Positions 45,331 to 56,813 of a stretch of 64,000 nucleotides of DNA are shown here, in pieces. Each line of letters starts with the position of its first letter. Position 1 is the stretch's first letter. The notes beneath the pieces are model-generated. The model had not been told where the DNA came from. It was given only the letters and a program-made list of their open reading frames with translations, and did not search any database. The stretch comes from Bettongia penicillata ogilbyi (lineage: Eukaryota > Chordata > Mammalia > Diprotodontia > Potoroidae). Made by a program: the position numbers and the translations under genes. The DNA is taken from contig JAJHZJ010000577.1 of NCBI GenBank assembly GCA_023548195.1, positions 186,001 to 250,000 of the forward strand, given 5' to 3'.

Positions 45331-45889
45331 TTAGAATAAATACAAAAAAGTTGCATACTGCCGTCAAAGACAATTATAGTATCTAAGAACTATACAGACT
45401 GGAAAACAGAGATAAGCTAGTTTTTTGTTTTTCTGAGATGAAAACTGAGTTCTTGGGAATTTAGCAGTAAAAAAAGGGAAAGAGAAAGGATAGAAACAGA
45501 AAGAACAGTAAAGTGAAATGAATTTTTGAGTCTTTTTAAATCTGAATTTAGACCCTCTTTAAAAGCTAAGAAAGATGAGCCAGAGGAAAGAATGAGATTA
45601 GTTTGCTCAAACAGTTTGCTGACCAATCAATCTTTTATCTCTTGGTGAAAATTACTAGAGTTTAGCATTATGTGTAAAACTCAGAAAGAATTTTAGAATT
45701 CAATATGATGAATCTTTCCGGTGAAGTAAGAGACTTACATTATGGAGCATTTTAACTCCATTTTGGTTTTTAATCTTCAGTTTTTCCCATTTTCCAGTTT
45801 GATGGTACTTTTCCCCCCTTATCAGCTGAAACATTTTTTTTTTTTTGCAAAGTAGAATAACTTAAAACAACCTTTCTTGGTGCAAAGAA
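45331..45889. other. Unassigned sequence
   Basis: Nothing recognised. Confidence 0.4.
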
Positions 45890-45990
45890 GTGTGATGTTG
45901 TGGATAGAGGATTGACCTTAGAGTCAGGAAAATCTAGATTCAAATTCTACTTCCATCCATATAGTTTTATTATTGTACAAGTCACATTTC
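45890..45990 (+). mobile_element. tRNA-derived SINE head
   Basis: 'tgttgtggatagaggattga', 'ccttagagtcaggaaaatct' and 'agattcaaattctac' form the head. The 3' part is lost. Confidence 0.65.
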
Positions 45991-47111
45991 TGTGCCCATA
46001 AACAATTCCCTATGACTTTCATTGGCAGAGCAGTTGCTGATCTGTATTGTTAAAAGAAATTTCTTCATCAGGAACTTTCTACACCAATGAAATCACAGGT
46101 CTAGACCAAAACTGAAAGTGTTACAAAGTGGAAGGAGGTACTGTTATGTTTTTTATTTTTTTCATATTCCAATTCATATTCTTCGGGCATAATCCTTGGA
46201 CCTCATCTTACAGAAATGAATGGGAGTTAAAAAATCTTTAGTTTTGAATAGAATCATCCAAAATATGGGCAGTTTGTGTTTATCTTGACATTCTCTTATA
46301 GATGTGTCTTATAGCCATCATGTCCCTATAAGTTCAAAAGTCAGTTAACAGCATTTATTGAGCACCTGCTGAATGTAGAAGACTTTGCTAGCTACCACAG
46401 GAGGTTGATTAAGAGAATAGGCAGGTATCACTATGTAGAAAATTAAACATCAATCAATCAACCAGTGTTAGACATTAAAATCATTTATATCAGGAGAAGG
46501 AAAATAAACATATGCAAATTTTCAGTTAGTATGCTCAATCGAAACATTACCACTAAGAAAAAGCTAAATAACAGAATGAGATGCATTGAATAAAAATGCA
46601 CTGAATGGACATTCAAGATTTTACTTTAGACCTGATGAACAGAACAGAGAAGTGGGTTGTATAAGAATGTGATTAATTTTATGTAACCAAAATACACAGG
46701 ATACTCAGGGAAGCTGAATATGAGCCAAGGAAGTCCTTCATAACCATTTTTCTTGGGTTATGAGAGCAGTTACCCTATTTCCCATTAGGTGTAGCTAGTG
46801 TGCCACATTCCCCACACATGGCTATTCAATGGACTTTGTCTGCAGAATTGTTTGTTTACTGAGATCCCACACTGTGTGTTTGAAGCCAGAAATGGCCTCA
46901 GTGAAAGTAGTTTTGCCAATGATCCCCATACATTGTTTTGTACAGTAAGTGGTTATTTATTTCTAAGAATTTATCATCAAATTCAGCTGTGGTGGCACTG
47001 CCACTCTATTTCAGTGACTTCTACCTTTTTTTTTCTTAAATCACAGAGCTTCTATTCCATGTTAGACTTTAAAATGTCTTGTATCTTACAATTTTGAAAG
47101 AATTTGTTAAA
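45991..47111. other. Mostly unassigned
   Basis: A short antisense L2-like piece lies near 46335-46410 ('agcatttattgagcacctgc'). The 99-codon frame at 46798-47097 has no recognisable domain. Confidence 0.4.
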
Positions 47112-47424
47112 ATTCTGAGTAGGGTAGCTCATACTTTTAATCCCAGTTTACAGGGGAGATGAGGTTGGTAGATAATTGTGAAATCTGGAACCCTGAGCTC
47201 CAGTGGGCTAAGCTGATTAGGTATCTGCAACAAGTTTGGCTTCAACATGGTTATCCCCTGGGGGAGAGGGAGTACTCGGTTGCCCAAGAAGGGGTCAAAG
47301 AGACTCAGGTTGGAAAAAAACAAAACAACAAAGCTTGTTAAATCTTCTATGATGATCAGCGCTGAGATCAAGCCTGTGTGTAGCCGCTACACTTTCAGCC
47401 TAGATAAGATAAAGAGATTTGGTT
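47112..47424 (+). ncRNA. 7SL (SRP) RNA pseudogene, full length
   Basis: The whole length of SRP RNA can be followed. The Alu-domain part has 'gggtagctcatacttttaat', then 'cccag' and 'ccagtgggctaagctgatta'. The S-domain part has 'caacaagtttggcttcaaca', 'tggttatcccctgggggaga', 'ggttgcccaagaaggggtca' and 'actcaggttgg'. The 3' part has 'gatgatcagcgctgagatca', 'agcctgtgtgtagccgctac' and 'agcctagataagataaagag'. An A-rich tail (about 47425-47440) suggests L1-mediated retrocopying. Many substitutions, and an A-rich run replacing the 'ggagcaggtcaaaa' region, indicate a pseudogene rather than a working gene. No clear target duplication was found. Confidence 0.85.
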
Positions 47425-47529
47425 TAAAAAGAAAATAAAATATTTGGATGAAGTTGAATAACTGAATATAGAAGAATATATAAAATTTTCTAAGAGAAGC
47501 TCTATTCAAGTCCTCAGGTATTAATAAGA

Positions 47530-47675
47530 TTTATTTATCGGTTTACTGGTTGCTTCTACAAGTAGAATGTAAGTTCTTGAGCACAGAGATATTTTTTTCT
47601 TTGTATCTGCAACATCTAGTTATATCTGCTATATCTGGTATATAGCAGGTACTTAAATGTGAATTTAATAGATGC
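47530..47675 (+). mobile_element. L2-type LINE 3' end
   Basis: 'agtagaatgtaagttcttga', 'gcacagagatatttttttct', 'ttgtatctgcaacatctagt' and 'tagcaggtacttaaatg'. Confidence 0.65.
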
Positions 47676-47739
47676 ATGCTTCATAATACTGTTTAGAGGC
47701 CTGTGGTTTGTGTGAGACCATTCCACTTAAGTATAAGTG

Positions 47740-47892
47740 CTGGATATATATATACATGTGTATACACACACATAAGCATATATGTATATATATAGACACA
47801 TACATATGAGTATGTATTTAAAATAGTTTGAAATACAGGCCATACAAAAGACTGTGTGTGTGTTTGTATGTGTGTGTGTGTGTGTGTGTATG
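47740..47892. repeat. TA/TG/CA-rich microsatellites
   Basis: TATA/CATA units followed by a TG run at 47854-47890. Confidence 0.9.
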
Positions 47893-47938
47893 TTGATAGA
47901 GGAAGAGCTTACATAAATGTGAAAGGCTCATGATCAGA

Positions 47939-48004
47939 AGTACTACTACTGCTACTACTATTACTGCTACTACTACTACTGCTGCTGCTCTTACTACTGC
48001 TGCT
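47939..48004. repeat. (CTA/CTG)n trinucleotide tract
   Basis: About 22 consecutive CTA, CTG or near-variant triplets. The opposite strand reads mixed CAG/TAG. Confidence 0.9.
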
Positions 48005-48059
48005 GTCAATTCTATTGGCACTTCTGCTGCTTCTTCTGCTACTTTTGCAGCTGCTAGCT

Positions 48060-48295
48060 AGCTATCATTTGTGTAGTGATTTAAACACTCAATAAATATC
48101 TCATTTGATCCTCCCAACAACCCTGGGAGGTAGGTGTTGCTGTTACCTTCATTTTACAGATAAGCAAACAGAGGCAGGAGAGATTAAAGGACTTGTTCAG
48201 GGTTACTCAGCTAGTAAGCGACTAAGGCTGTATTTGAACTCAGGTTTTTCTGACTCCAAATCTAGTTCTTTGTCCATTGTACCTCCTAGCTCTGT
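48060..48295 (-). mobile_element. CORE/MIR-family SINE (WSINE-like), antisense, nearly complete
   Basis: 'ctatcatttgtgtagtgatt', 'aacaaccctgggaggtaggt', 'acagataagcaaacagaggc', 'cagggttactcagctagtaa' and 'tgactccaaatctagttctt' run in complement order. Confidence 0.8.
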
Positions 48296-48889
48296 GTGTA
48301 TGAAAGCCATATCCTCTAGACCAATCACATTTACTCATCCACATTACTCAGATAGTGGGTAAGGTAAGGTGTGTACTTGGTTGATGGGTTTTCCCAGATG
48401 GCACCAAAGGTTCTATATGAGCAGGAATAGTCTTTCTCTTGCTCACTGTCCTGGTTTCTACATGAGAAAAACAGGTGACCACCTTAATAATTAACCAGTT
48501 AGACTCTTGGTGGTATAAGTTCAATATAGATCTGTGAGTATCATTTGGAATATGCTCTAATATACCTCTCATCTCTGCGCTTAAGGCTTCATTCCTGGTT
48601 TTTGTGGCTCTCGTTCTCATTCCTGATCCTCTTTATTCATATTCTTACACAGAATATTCACACTGTGGATAAGACACATGTTGTATTATGCAAAGAAAAT
48701 GAATGGCACTTGTTAAGAGCTTCTTCTTGGAATGCTCAGCATTAAGCTGTCATTTCCCAAGTGATGAAAGGATTAGGGGAAGGAATTATATGTCTGGGCT
48801 GCTTTGTGGGGAACAGAAGACTCTAACATAACATCTAAGAACAAAGAAGTGGCTTACCAGTTAATGTGGCTGTAAAAGACCAGATATTC
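48296..48889. other. Unassigned sequence
   Basis: Nothing recognised. Confidence 0.4.
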
Positions 48890-49025
48890 TGTCAATCAGT
48901 CAGGTAATCAATCAACCAATCCATCAACTTTCTTACGCACCTACTATGTATCAGAGACTGAGCTAAGACCTGAGGATACAAAAAGAGGCTAAAGATAGCC
49001 CCTGTCTTCAAGGGGCTTACTTTGC
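48890..49025 (-). mobile_element. L2/CR1-like LINE 3' end, antisense
   Basis: 'atcaatcaaccaatccatca', 'cctactatgtatcagagact', 'gaggatacaaaaagaggcta' and 'tgtcttcaaggggcttac'. Confidence 0.7.
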
Positions 49026-50169
49026 TCTACATCTGAATTGTCTAGGCAGCACTAATCCCTGTGGTCCTGGCTGGTGGTTTGCATTTCTAATCTGGTACTG
49101 GACTTCACCTTTGCCTGGACCCAGTCAGAGAAGATAGAGACTCTGGAAACTGCTGCAGGAATATACATACACATGTATACTCATATGCACACATTCTCTT
49201 TTATATACTTTCTATGATTTCTGTTTTTGCATCAACTTGGATAAATGGGTTTCTTTGACACCCATTGCATGTATTTATTTTGGAATTGACCTTTGATATG
49301 AAGGTGGTGAAGACTTGACCAGAAAACTTGGGTCTTTTCCTTATTAAAAAAAGTGATCAGAAGTTTAGTTAGAACCTGAAAACCACATCCACTAGACCAG
49401 TCACATTTAAGGGAGTAGATAGATAAAATTCTAGCCCAGTACCCCTTCTCTTTGATGAGAAATGAATGGTCAGACTTCTGCTCTATGTCTTCTACTTCCC
49501 CACCTGGCAGTTATCAAAGTCACCCTTGTATGTGTGTGTGTGTGTGTATGTATGTATGTACACACACATATATGTTCTGTTTCCCTTTGAGACATACAAA
49601 TATACTCCCATGCTACATGTGGGGATAATCTTACTACACAGGCACTCTACATGTCATAGCAGAAAGTCTCTTCAAGATCAAAGAAAACTTGGAGAAGCAT
49701 TTGGGGACATTAAAGACTACATATGTTTCCTTACATTTCCTGTAGTTTTATCATTCTTATTTCCATTAGTAAAACTTCTGGGAGGGATTGGGCTTATTAG
49801 AAATATCAGCTACAAATATTGACGACATTCATGGCCACAGCAAAATCAAGTGCTTAATGGTTGAATAGAGTCTGCATAAAATGAATGATATGTCACCATT
49901 GGACACTACAGAGTAAGGATTCTTGACATGGGACCTGTGTACTTGCTTGTTGATAAACTCATCACTCTCGTCAAGTACAATTGATCTCCTTTGTAATTCT
50001 CCTTATTTTATTTTATTCATTTAATGAGATCATTCTGAGAAGCAGTCTTTAGTTTTGCCAAAGAAAAGTTAAAAACTCCTCCTACAATGGCAGCATGGCA
50101 TGTTGTTGTTTTCACTGTGGTTGATATTGTTACTGTTGTCATTGTTTGTGCTATTTCCTTGTCATTGTT
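49026..50169. other. Unassigned, with short TG/TATG tract
   Basis: A TG/TATG microsatellite lies at 49527-49570. Otherwise no recognised feature. Confidence 0.4.
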
Positions 50170-50282
50170 GCTGTAGTAGATAGATTGCTAGACTGGGGGT
50201 CAGAAAAATGTGGGTTGTCATTGGCTACCTGTGTGACCCTGGGCAAGTCTCTTAACTTCTATGTGCTTTAGACAACTCTGGG
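50170..50282 (+). mobile_element. CORE SINE, 3'-truncated
   Basis: 'gtagtagatagattgctaga', 'ctgggggtcagaaaaatgtg' and 'ctgtgtgaccctgggcaagt'. The downstream SINE interrupts or follows it. Confidence 0.65.
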
Positions 50283-50463
50283 GGCAGGATAGCAAAGAGG
50301 AAAGAATACTGAATCTGGAGTTGATTGCCTGGGATTTGAATCCCAGCTCTGTCATTCTTGGATGTCACTTAATCTGTTTAGATCTCAGTTCTGTCATCTA
50401 TAAAATGAGATAGGTTGGGCTAGATGACCTCTAAATTCCCTTCCACCTCTAAATCTATGATAC
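50283..50463 (+). mobile_element. CORE/MIR-family SINE (THER1-like)
   Basis: 'gatttgaatcccagctctgt', 'tctgtcatctataaaatgag', 'gggctagatgacctctaaat' and 'ccacctctaaatctatgata'. Nearly complete. Confidence 0.8.
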
Positions 50464-51061
50464 AACTAATGAATTTTGATTTGGAATACTCAGGGGAATT
50501 CCCTACTGTGAAGAAATTATAGATCCTTCTTGAACTCACTGTTATTTGGGTGGTTATGAGATTGGTTTAAAAACCAGCTTTCCAGATACAGTGTTCTCTG
50601 TCAGCTTCTGCCTAGCTCTGCCTCTAAGAGGGCAGAATGGTATTTCCAGTAGCAATGGTGGATCATACAAATGGACCTCACCCTTTCATTGTGTGTCAAC
50701 ATAATTTGTCCTACTACAAACTGGATGAAAAATGAGAGGGAAGATTGGGTATTCCAAGGAGAGAGTAAGGCACAATTTAAAGAAAAGTAACTCATGAATA
50801 GGTAACTTGGAAGGAAAAACAACTGAGGGCTTGTGAGCCAGAAATGAGATTGTTCCATTTCTGTAGAAATATGTGGGTGATAAGGAAAAGGTAACATGAC
50901 AAGAAAGCAGTGGCATGTCCTGAGAGCAGCAGTTCTGAAACCACCTTGTGGTATACATAGTCCTTGGGAAAGAAAACATCAGTTTTTGTAGTCACATCCT
51001 TATATACAACATCTTACACTAGTCATAGATATTTTTTCAAGTCCCATTAGATATGTTTTTT
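50464..51061. other. Unassigned sequence
   Basis: Nothing recognised. 'tagatat' near 51044-51050 may be the left target-site copy of HAL1 copy C. Confidence 0.4.
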
Positions 51062-51921
51062 TGAGCATTTAAAAAGTTTCTTTTTTAGAAACAATTTTTA
51101 TACATTTATTTACTTATTTTTAGTTTACAACATTCATTTCCACAAAATTATGAGTTGCAAATTTTCACCCCATCTCCCCTCCCTCTACCCAAAATGCCAT
51201 GCATTCTGATTACCCCTTCCCCTAATCTGCCCTCCCTTCTATTATGCCCATCCCTTCACTTATCCTCATATTCTCTCTTTTCTTGTAGAGCAAAATAGAT
51301 TTCTATACCCCATTGCCTATATTTCTTATTTCCAGGTTGCATGCAAACAATTCACAATCTTTGTTCCTAAAACTTTGAGTTTCAACTTCTCTCCTTTCCT
51401 CCCTCCTCACGCATCCTGACTGAGAAGGCAAGCAATTCAATATAGGCTTACATATGTGTTGTTTTGCAAAAGTCTTCCATAATAGTCATGTTGTGTAAGA
51501 CTAACTATATTTCCCTCCATCCTATCCTGCCCTCCACTTATTCTATTCTCTCTCTTTTGACCTTGTCCCTACTCCAAAATATTTACTTCTAATTACTCCC
51601 TCCTCCTATTTGCCCTGCCTTCTATCATCTCCCCACCTCACTTCTCCCCTTCTCCCCTACTTTTGTGTAGTGTAACATAGATTTTCATACCAAATTGGAT
51701 GTACATATTATTCCATCCTTAAGTCAAATGTGATGAGATTTTTTTCTCTCTCACCTCCCCTCTTTTCCCCTCCATTGAAAAAACTTTTTATTGTTTTTTT
51801 CATAAGAGATAACCTGCCCCGTTCCATTTCTCCCTTTTTCCTCCCAATATATTCCTCTCTCACCCCTTTGTTTTATTTTTTTAGATATCATCTCTTCCTA
51901 TTCAACTCATCTTGTGCTCTC

Positions 51922-51925
51922 TGTC

Positions 51926-51956
<31 letters not shown>

Positions 51957-51985
51957 AATTTATATATGTATATATGATTATACAT
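51922..51985. repeat. (TA)n-rich tract
   Basis: TATA/TATG microsatellite inside the HAL1 copy C 3' UTR, equivalent to the repeats in copies A and B. Confidence 0.9.
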
Positions 51986-52127
51986 GTATAATCCCTCCAA
52001 CTACCCAAATACTGAGAAAAGTTTCAAGAGTTACACATATTATCTTTCCATGTAGGAATATAAATAGTTCAACTGTGGTAAGTCCCTTATGATTTCTCTT
52101 TCCTGTTTACCTTTTCATGCTTCTCTT

Positions 52128-53223
52128 GATTCTTGTGCTTGAAAGTCAAATTTTCTATTCAGCTCTGGTCTTTTCATCAAGAATGCTTAAAAGTCCTCTA
52201 TTTCATTGGAGGACCATTTTTTCCCCTGAGGCATTATACTCAGTTTTAATGGGTAGGTGATTCTTGGGTTTAATACTAGTCCCTTTGACTTCTGGAATAT
52301 CATATTCCAAGTCCTTCAATCCCTTAATGTAGAAGCTGCCAGATCTTGTGTTATCCTGATTGCATTTCCACAATACTTGAATTTTTTCTGTCTAGCTGCT
52401 TGACCTGGAAATATTTTCTCCTTGACCTGGAAACTCTGGAATTTGGCTACAATATTCCTAGGAGTGTCTCTTTTTGGATCTTTTTCAGGAGGTAATTGGT
52501 GAATTCTTTCCATATTTATTTTACCCTCTGGTTCTAGAATATTGGGGCAGTTTCCTTAATAATTTCATGAAAGATGATGTCTAGGCTCTTTTGTTGATCA
52601 TGGCATTCAGGTAATCCCATAATTTTTACATTGTCCCTCCTGGATTTGTTTTCCAGGTCAGTTGTTTTTCCAATGAGATATTTCACATTATCTTCTATTT
52701 TTTCATTTTTTTGATCTTGTTTTATAATTTCTTGGTTTCTCAGAAAGTCATTACTTTCCATCTGCTCCATTCTAATTATGGGAGAACTATTTTCTTCAGT
52801 GAGATTTTGAACCTCCTTTTCCATTTGGCCAGTTCTGCTTTTTAAAGCATTCTTCTCCTCATTGGCTTATTGGACCTCTTTTGCCAATTGAGCTAGCCTA
52901 TTTTTAAAGGTGGTAATTTCTTCAGCATTTTTTTGGGTCTCCTTTAGCAAGGTGTTGACCTGATTTTCATGATTTCTTGCATCACTCTCATTTCTCTTCC
53001 CAATTTTTTCCTCTACCTCTCTTAGTTGATTTTCAAAATCCTTGTTGAGCTCCTCCATGGCCTGACACCATATTTATTTTGGAGGTTTTGGATGCAAGTC
53101 TTGACTTTTAGGTCTTCCTCTGATGGTATGCATTCCTCTTCCTCACCTGAAAGGATGGAAGAAAATAGCTGTTCACCAAGAAAATACTCTTTTATAGTCT
53201 TACTTTTCCCCCTTTTCAGGCAT
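52128..53223 (-). pseudogene. HAL1/L1 ORF1, copy C
   Basis: The best-preserved start codon of the family lies at 53221-53223 (reads 'atgcctgaaaaggg' on the minus strand). The coiled coil follows (MEELNKDFENQLREVEEK, then EVQNLTEENSS and EQMESNDFLRNQEI). The RRM has NVKIMGLPECHDQQKSLDI and the C-terminal domain has RITQDLAASTLRD at about 52319-52355. Stops and frame changes occur near the start (TAA after a few codons), near 52860 and near 52530. Inactive, but the domain order is complete. Confidence 0.85.
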
Positions 53224-53952
53224 TTTCCTAGTCAATTACTTGACTTTTGAGTCCTTTGTCAAAAGAAGGGTATACTCTGGGGACTTGTAAGTTCTCAGTT
53301 CCTCCAAGTTGGCACAATCAAGGGAGAGGAGTTTACTCCTCTACTGGCCTGTGCTCTTGTCTGTGAGCAACCACAAGTACTCTGTTCTGCCCAGAATCTG
53401 CGACTACAATTCCCTCCTCACAACTGTCTCCAACTTCCCCAGACTAGCAGTCTTCCTTAACCCAGGAGAGCCACTCAAGGCTGAGATCTAGATCAGCTGC
53501 TCAATTCCCCCGGGGACTTTAGGCCAAGGGCTCCAAAAATGGGCACAGCTGTACTTGCTGCTGCTGGCAGGGTTAAACCCCTTTCCCTTCTCATGTGGGT
53601 GAAAGAGCTTTCTCACTGACCTTTGAAGTTGTCTTTGATGTTTGTGGTTTTGCAATCTGGGAACCACAGCTGCTCCAAAGGATTCAGCTCCCTGAATCCT
53701 TTGTTCCAGTCCTGTCCTTCTGGTGTCATGGCCAAGGCTGGGCTGTGCTCAACTCTGCTCCCATTGCTATAAACCTTTTCTGTCAGCCTCCAGGCTGTCT
53801 TGGCCTGGAAATTTCTTTCACTCTGTCATTTTATGGCTTCTGCTGCTCTAGAATTTGTTCAGAGTCATTTTTTACAGGTATTTTAAGAGGTATGGAGGGA
53901 AACTTCTACAGGTTTGTCCTTCTTCTCTGCCATCTTGGTTCCACCCCCTAGA

Positions 53953-54283
53953 TATCTGCTTTTATAAATATTCAAATAGCTATAAAGGATATAAAAAGAG
54001 AAACACTATCTGCACCCAAAGAAAGAACTGATAAATAGATAAATAGAACAATTTTACATATATGTATACACATACATATATATATGCATTTATGTGTGTA
54101 TATACCTGTATGTATGCAAATGTATATATACACATATGTGTACACACATATATATTCAAAAGAAATATTATGTTGTACATAATTGATTTGCAATTTCATA
54201 AGCAATCATCTTATTTTGATTTTACTTTATTATGGAAATGCTTATTTTACTTCATAAATTAAAAATAAAATAAAAAATTAAAG
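53953..54283 (+). mobile_element. L1 3' end, sense
   Basis: 'tataaatattcaaatagcta', 'taaaggatataaaaagag', 'cactatctgcacccaaagaa' and the 3' end 'cttcataaattaaaaataaa'. Its internal TA/TG tract (54058-54160) is expanded. The same family is seen at 61240-62075. Confidence 0.7.
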
Positions 54284-54294
54284 ATATTCACAAA

Positions 54295-54454
54295 ATCAGT
54301 GAATTGGTAAACAAATATTTTCTGAGCACTTCGTACCAGGCATTTTATTTAACTCTGGGTATAGATGAAAATAAGGCAAAAACTTGGCTCTGGCCCTTAA
54401 GGAGATTACTTCTAATGAGGGAGACACTTTGTCAATAGCAAGATACATAGAAAT

Positions 54455-54490
<36 letters not shown>

Positions 54491-54625
54491 CATATATACA
54501 TATACGAAATGTAAATGAAAGTAATGTGAAAGGGGAAAGCATTAATAACTGGAGGGACCAAAAAAGGCCCTGTGCAAAAGGTGGAATTTGAACTGTGTTG
54601 AAAGATTCCATAAAAGTCAGGGAAT
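54295..54625 (-). mobile_element. L2/CR1-like LINE, antisense, with (CA)n
   Basis: 'gcacttcgtaccaggcattt', 'ggcccttaaggagattactt' and, after a CA tract (54455-54488), 'aaaaggtggaatttgaactg'. Confidence 0.6.
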
Positions 54626-55400
54626 GGTAGTGGGGGAATAGTGACAATCATGGTAGTATGCTGCCCTTGTAAATGAAATTCCTGTAGTGACTTCTATAGC
54701 TGCTCCCTTTAAAAAGGATTCTGAGAACTTATGGATTTGATACATATCTGTGTTTGATTTATGGTTTTTAACAATAAACCTAAGACCTTAGATGGTGTCT
54801 GGGGATATGCACTAAATTATAAATATAAACATTTCAAAACCACATGCTATAAAAAACCCAGACACTGTAGACTGGAAGGATCTCTCAGGAATAAAAGAGA
54901 AAACCATAGGAGTGAAGTCTATGTTATTATTAGCAGTCATTCCTACTTGTCACTCATCTGTCAGCTATTCTCATTCCCCTCTTCGGGCTATGGTTGAGTG
55001 AATGGGAGAAATTCAAATAGGGATCCAGTGGAAAAGAAAAAACTTTTAATGATAACAGGAGATTCCATGAAAGCCAAATAAATCTTTAGTTTCTATTAAT
55101 AACTTATTAAAATGACTGATTTTAAAAATTTGGTTCAGTAGAATACCGCCTAAAAGTTTTCCCTTTAACAATATATCAGATACATGCAAAAACCATACAA
55201 AATTCCTTAAAACATACAATAGCAGAAATAACTTTGTTAGACCCTCTGAATGCTAATATCAATGAATAAATAAAACAGATGTGTTCTCTCTAAAGGTGTT
55301 TGCTATTTTCATGAAAGGCTCATGCACAGCCTGCCAATAAAAGAGGGATTCTTTATAGATGTAGAGGTCTTCTAGATACTTCCAGGGGAAGTAGTTGTAG
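54626..55400. other. Unassigned sequence
   Basis: Nothing recognised. Confidence 0.4.
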
Positions 55401-55461
55401 TTCAGGAAAACTGTTCAGGAATCTCCCTTGTTGCACAATCTGTACAAATATAGCCCCTGAA
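55401..55461 (+). repeat. 60 bp direct repeat, copy 1
   Basis: From 'ttcaggaaaactgttcagga' to 'caaatatagcccctgaa'. It differs from copy 2 (56814-56873) by one extra A and one T/C change. Confidence 0.95.
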
Positions 55462-55734
55462 TATACAACTACGATGAATTAAAGTTGTGTATCACTCAAA
55501 AGGCAATGTGTGGTAGACATGACTAGGCTGACTCATATTAGTGGTGATTAATAAATAGTACAGGAGAAGCAGAATAAAGGATATTATCAGAGAAATAGAG
55601 AACTGGAAAACAAGATAGACCAGTCCTATAGTAAGTGTGTGGAATAATCAATGAAGAGCTTGCAGGCTATAATGATATTCACATCATGTTGAAAAATGTA
55701 GCATAGTGTTTTTGGCTTACTGGGTGGGAACCCA

Positions 55735-55905
55735 GCTGTTCATCCTTTGTTCTTGAAGAGGACCGATAACAGCCTGAGTGTGATGTGTTGAATTTGAGTG
55801 AGGCAGAAGGTCATCAACCTTGGTATCTCCCCCAGAGTTATCAGAGCCCAGTGGAAAAACAGCTGTCAATAGCCTAGGGTGTAGATGGGTCACCAATAGG
55901 TCAAG
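55735..55905 (-). mobile_element. SINE with RTE-like tail, antisense
   Basis: The complement ends 'ggtcctcttcaagaacaaag', the same terminus as the RTE LINE at 19810-19840, and contains 'gtgacccatctacaccctag' and 'gaccttctgcctcactcaaa'. Interpreted as an RTE-mobilised SINE. Confidence 0.6.
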
Positions 55906-56813
55906 ATGGCGAAACGAAGAAAATACGACCAGAGCATGGGTAATGGGTTGGGACAGAAGTGAGAGCTGGAAAGATTGCAGATCACAGTGAGGACACAGAA
56001 GTATGAGTCATAAGACAGAGGGAAAAAGAGAATGATTAAAGGTTATGACTAGCTAAAGGAATTTAAGGATTCATGAACATAAAAGTGGAACACTTAGGGG
56101 CAAAGACAAGATCCAGGCATGACCATTTCTGTGCATAGCTGAGGTATAGTAGAAGAGTAGGTCATGGGGAAGAAGTAGATTGATTAACTGGGAGGAATAT
56201 GTATGTTAAAGTTCCCTAGTGTGAATATAGGGATGGGACTGGAGGAAAGACTGAGTTCAACACTGAATTCATTGAGAAAGTAGGGAGAGTATCCTGGGAA
56301 TCAATCTATAACAGCTAACAGAATCTTGATTAGGTGATACATTTGGAATAAATAAGCCTCCAAAGGGGAGCAGTTATTCAGTGTTATAAGTTGCCAGAGA
56401 ATCTGGAAGTAGAAATGGGGATTAAGGAGTATTCTGAAATTCCCCACCATGATCAATGAATCAGAAGGCATGAGTGAAAATGCCGTTAGGACTGGAAATT
56501 CTGAAGATATAACTAACAGGATTTGATATTTGATATGTGAGGTGAGTACAAGTGAGGTGTTTAGGATAACAATCTGAAAGAGCACAATGGAGAGGGTAGG
56601 TAGATCTGTAGTAGGAGATTTGAGATGTGGGGTTAATGGGGGAATGGGAGTAAGAGAGCAGAGTATTGAGGGTGAAGGGCAGAGTTTGTATAATGACAGG
56701 GTTCGTAATCATTAGGATGGGGAGAGTATGATGCAGTGGGGGTATGGTAACCATCGACCAATGAGTCCAGGAAGATTCTCGGTGGCTGAGAGAAGACGGT
56801 TGAAGGAGACAAG
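55906..56813 (-). mobile_element. Possible L2/CR1-like internal fragment, antisense (tentative)
   Basis: 'gaaattctgaagatataact' and 'atttgatatgtgaggtgagt' resemble the internal antisense part of the LINE type seen at 30725 and 44340. Minus-strand frames of up to 97 codons (56301-56848) have no recognisable domain. Confidence 0.3.

Larger units (their letters stand above)
51051..53946 (-). mobile_element. HAL1-like element, copy C (full length, ORF1 only)
   Basis: Minus strand. The 5' end near 53946 is the complement of 'gccatcttggttccaccccc'. Then a ~0.7 kb 5' UTR, ORF1 (about 53223 to 52128), a ~1 kb 3' UTR, and a T-rich start (51051-51110) that is the complement of the A-rich tail. No ORF2. 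Candidate 7 bp target duplication TAGATAT at 51044-51050 and 53949-53955. Confidence 0.85.

Noticed and set aside
47129..47371. Open frames on both strands
   Set aside because: They lie within the 7SL RNA pseudogene and have no protein resemblance.
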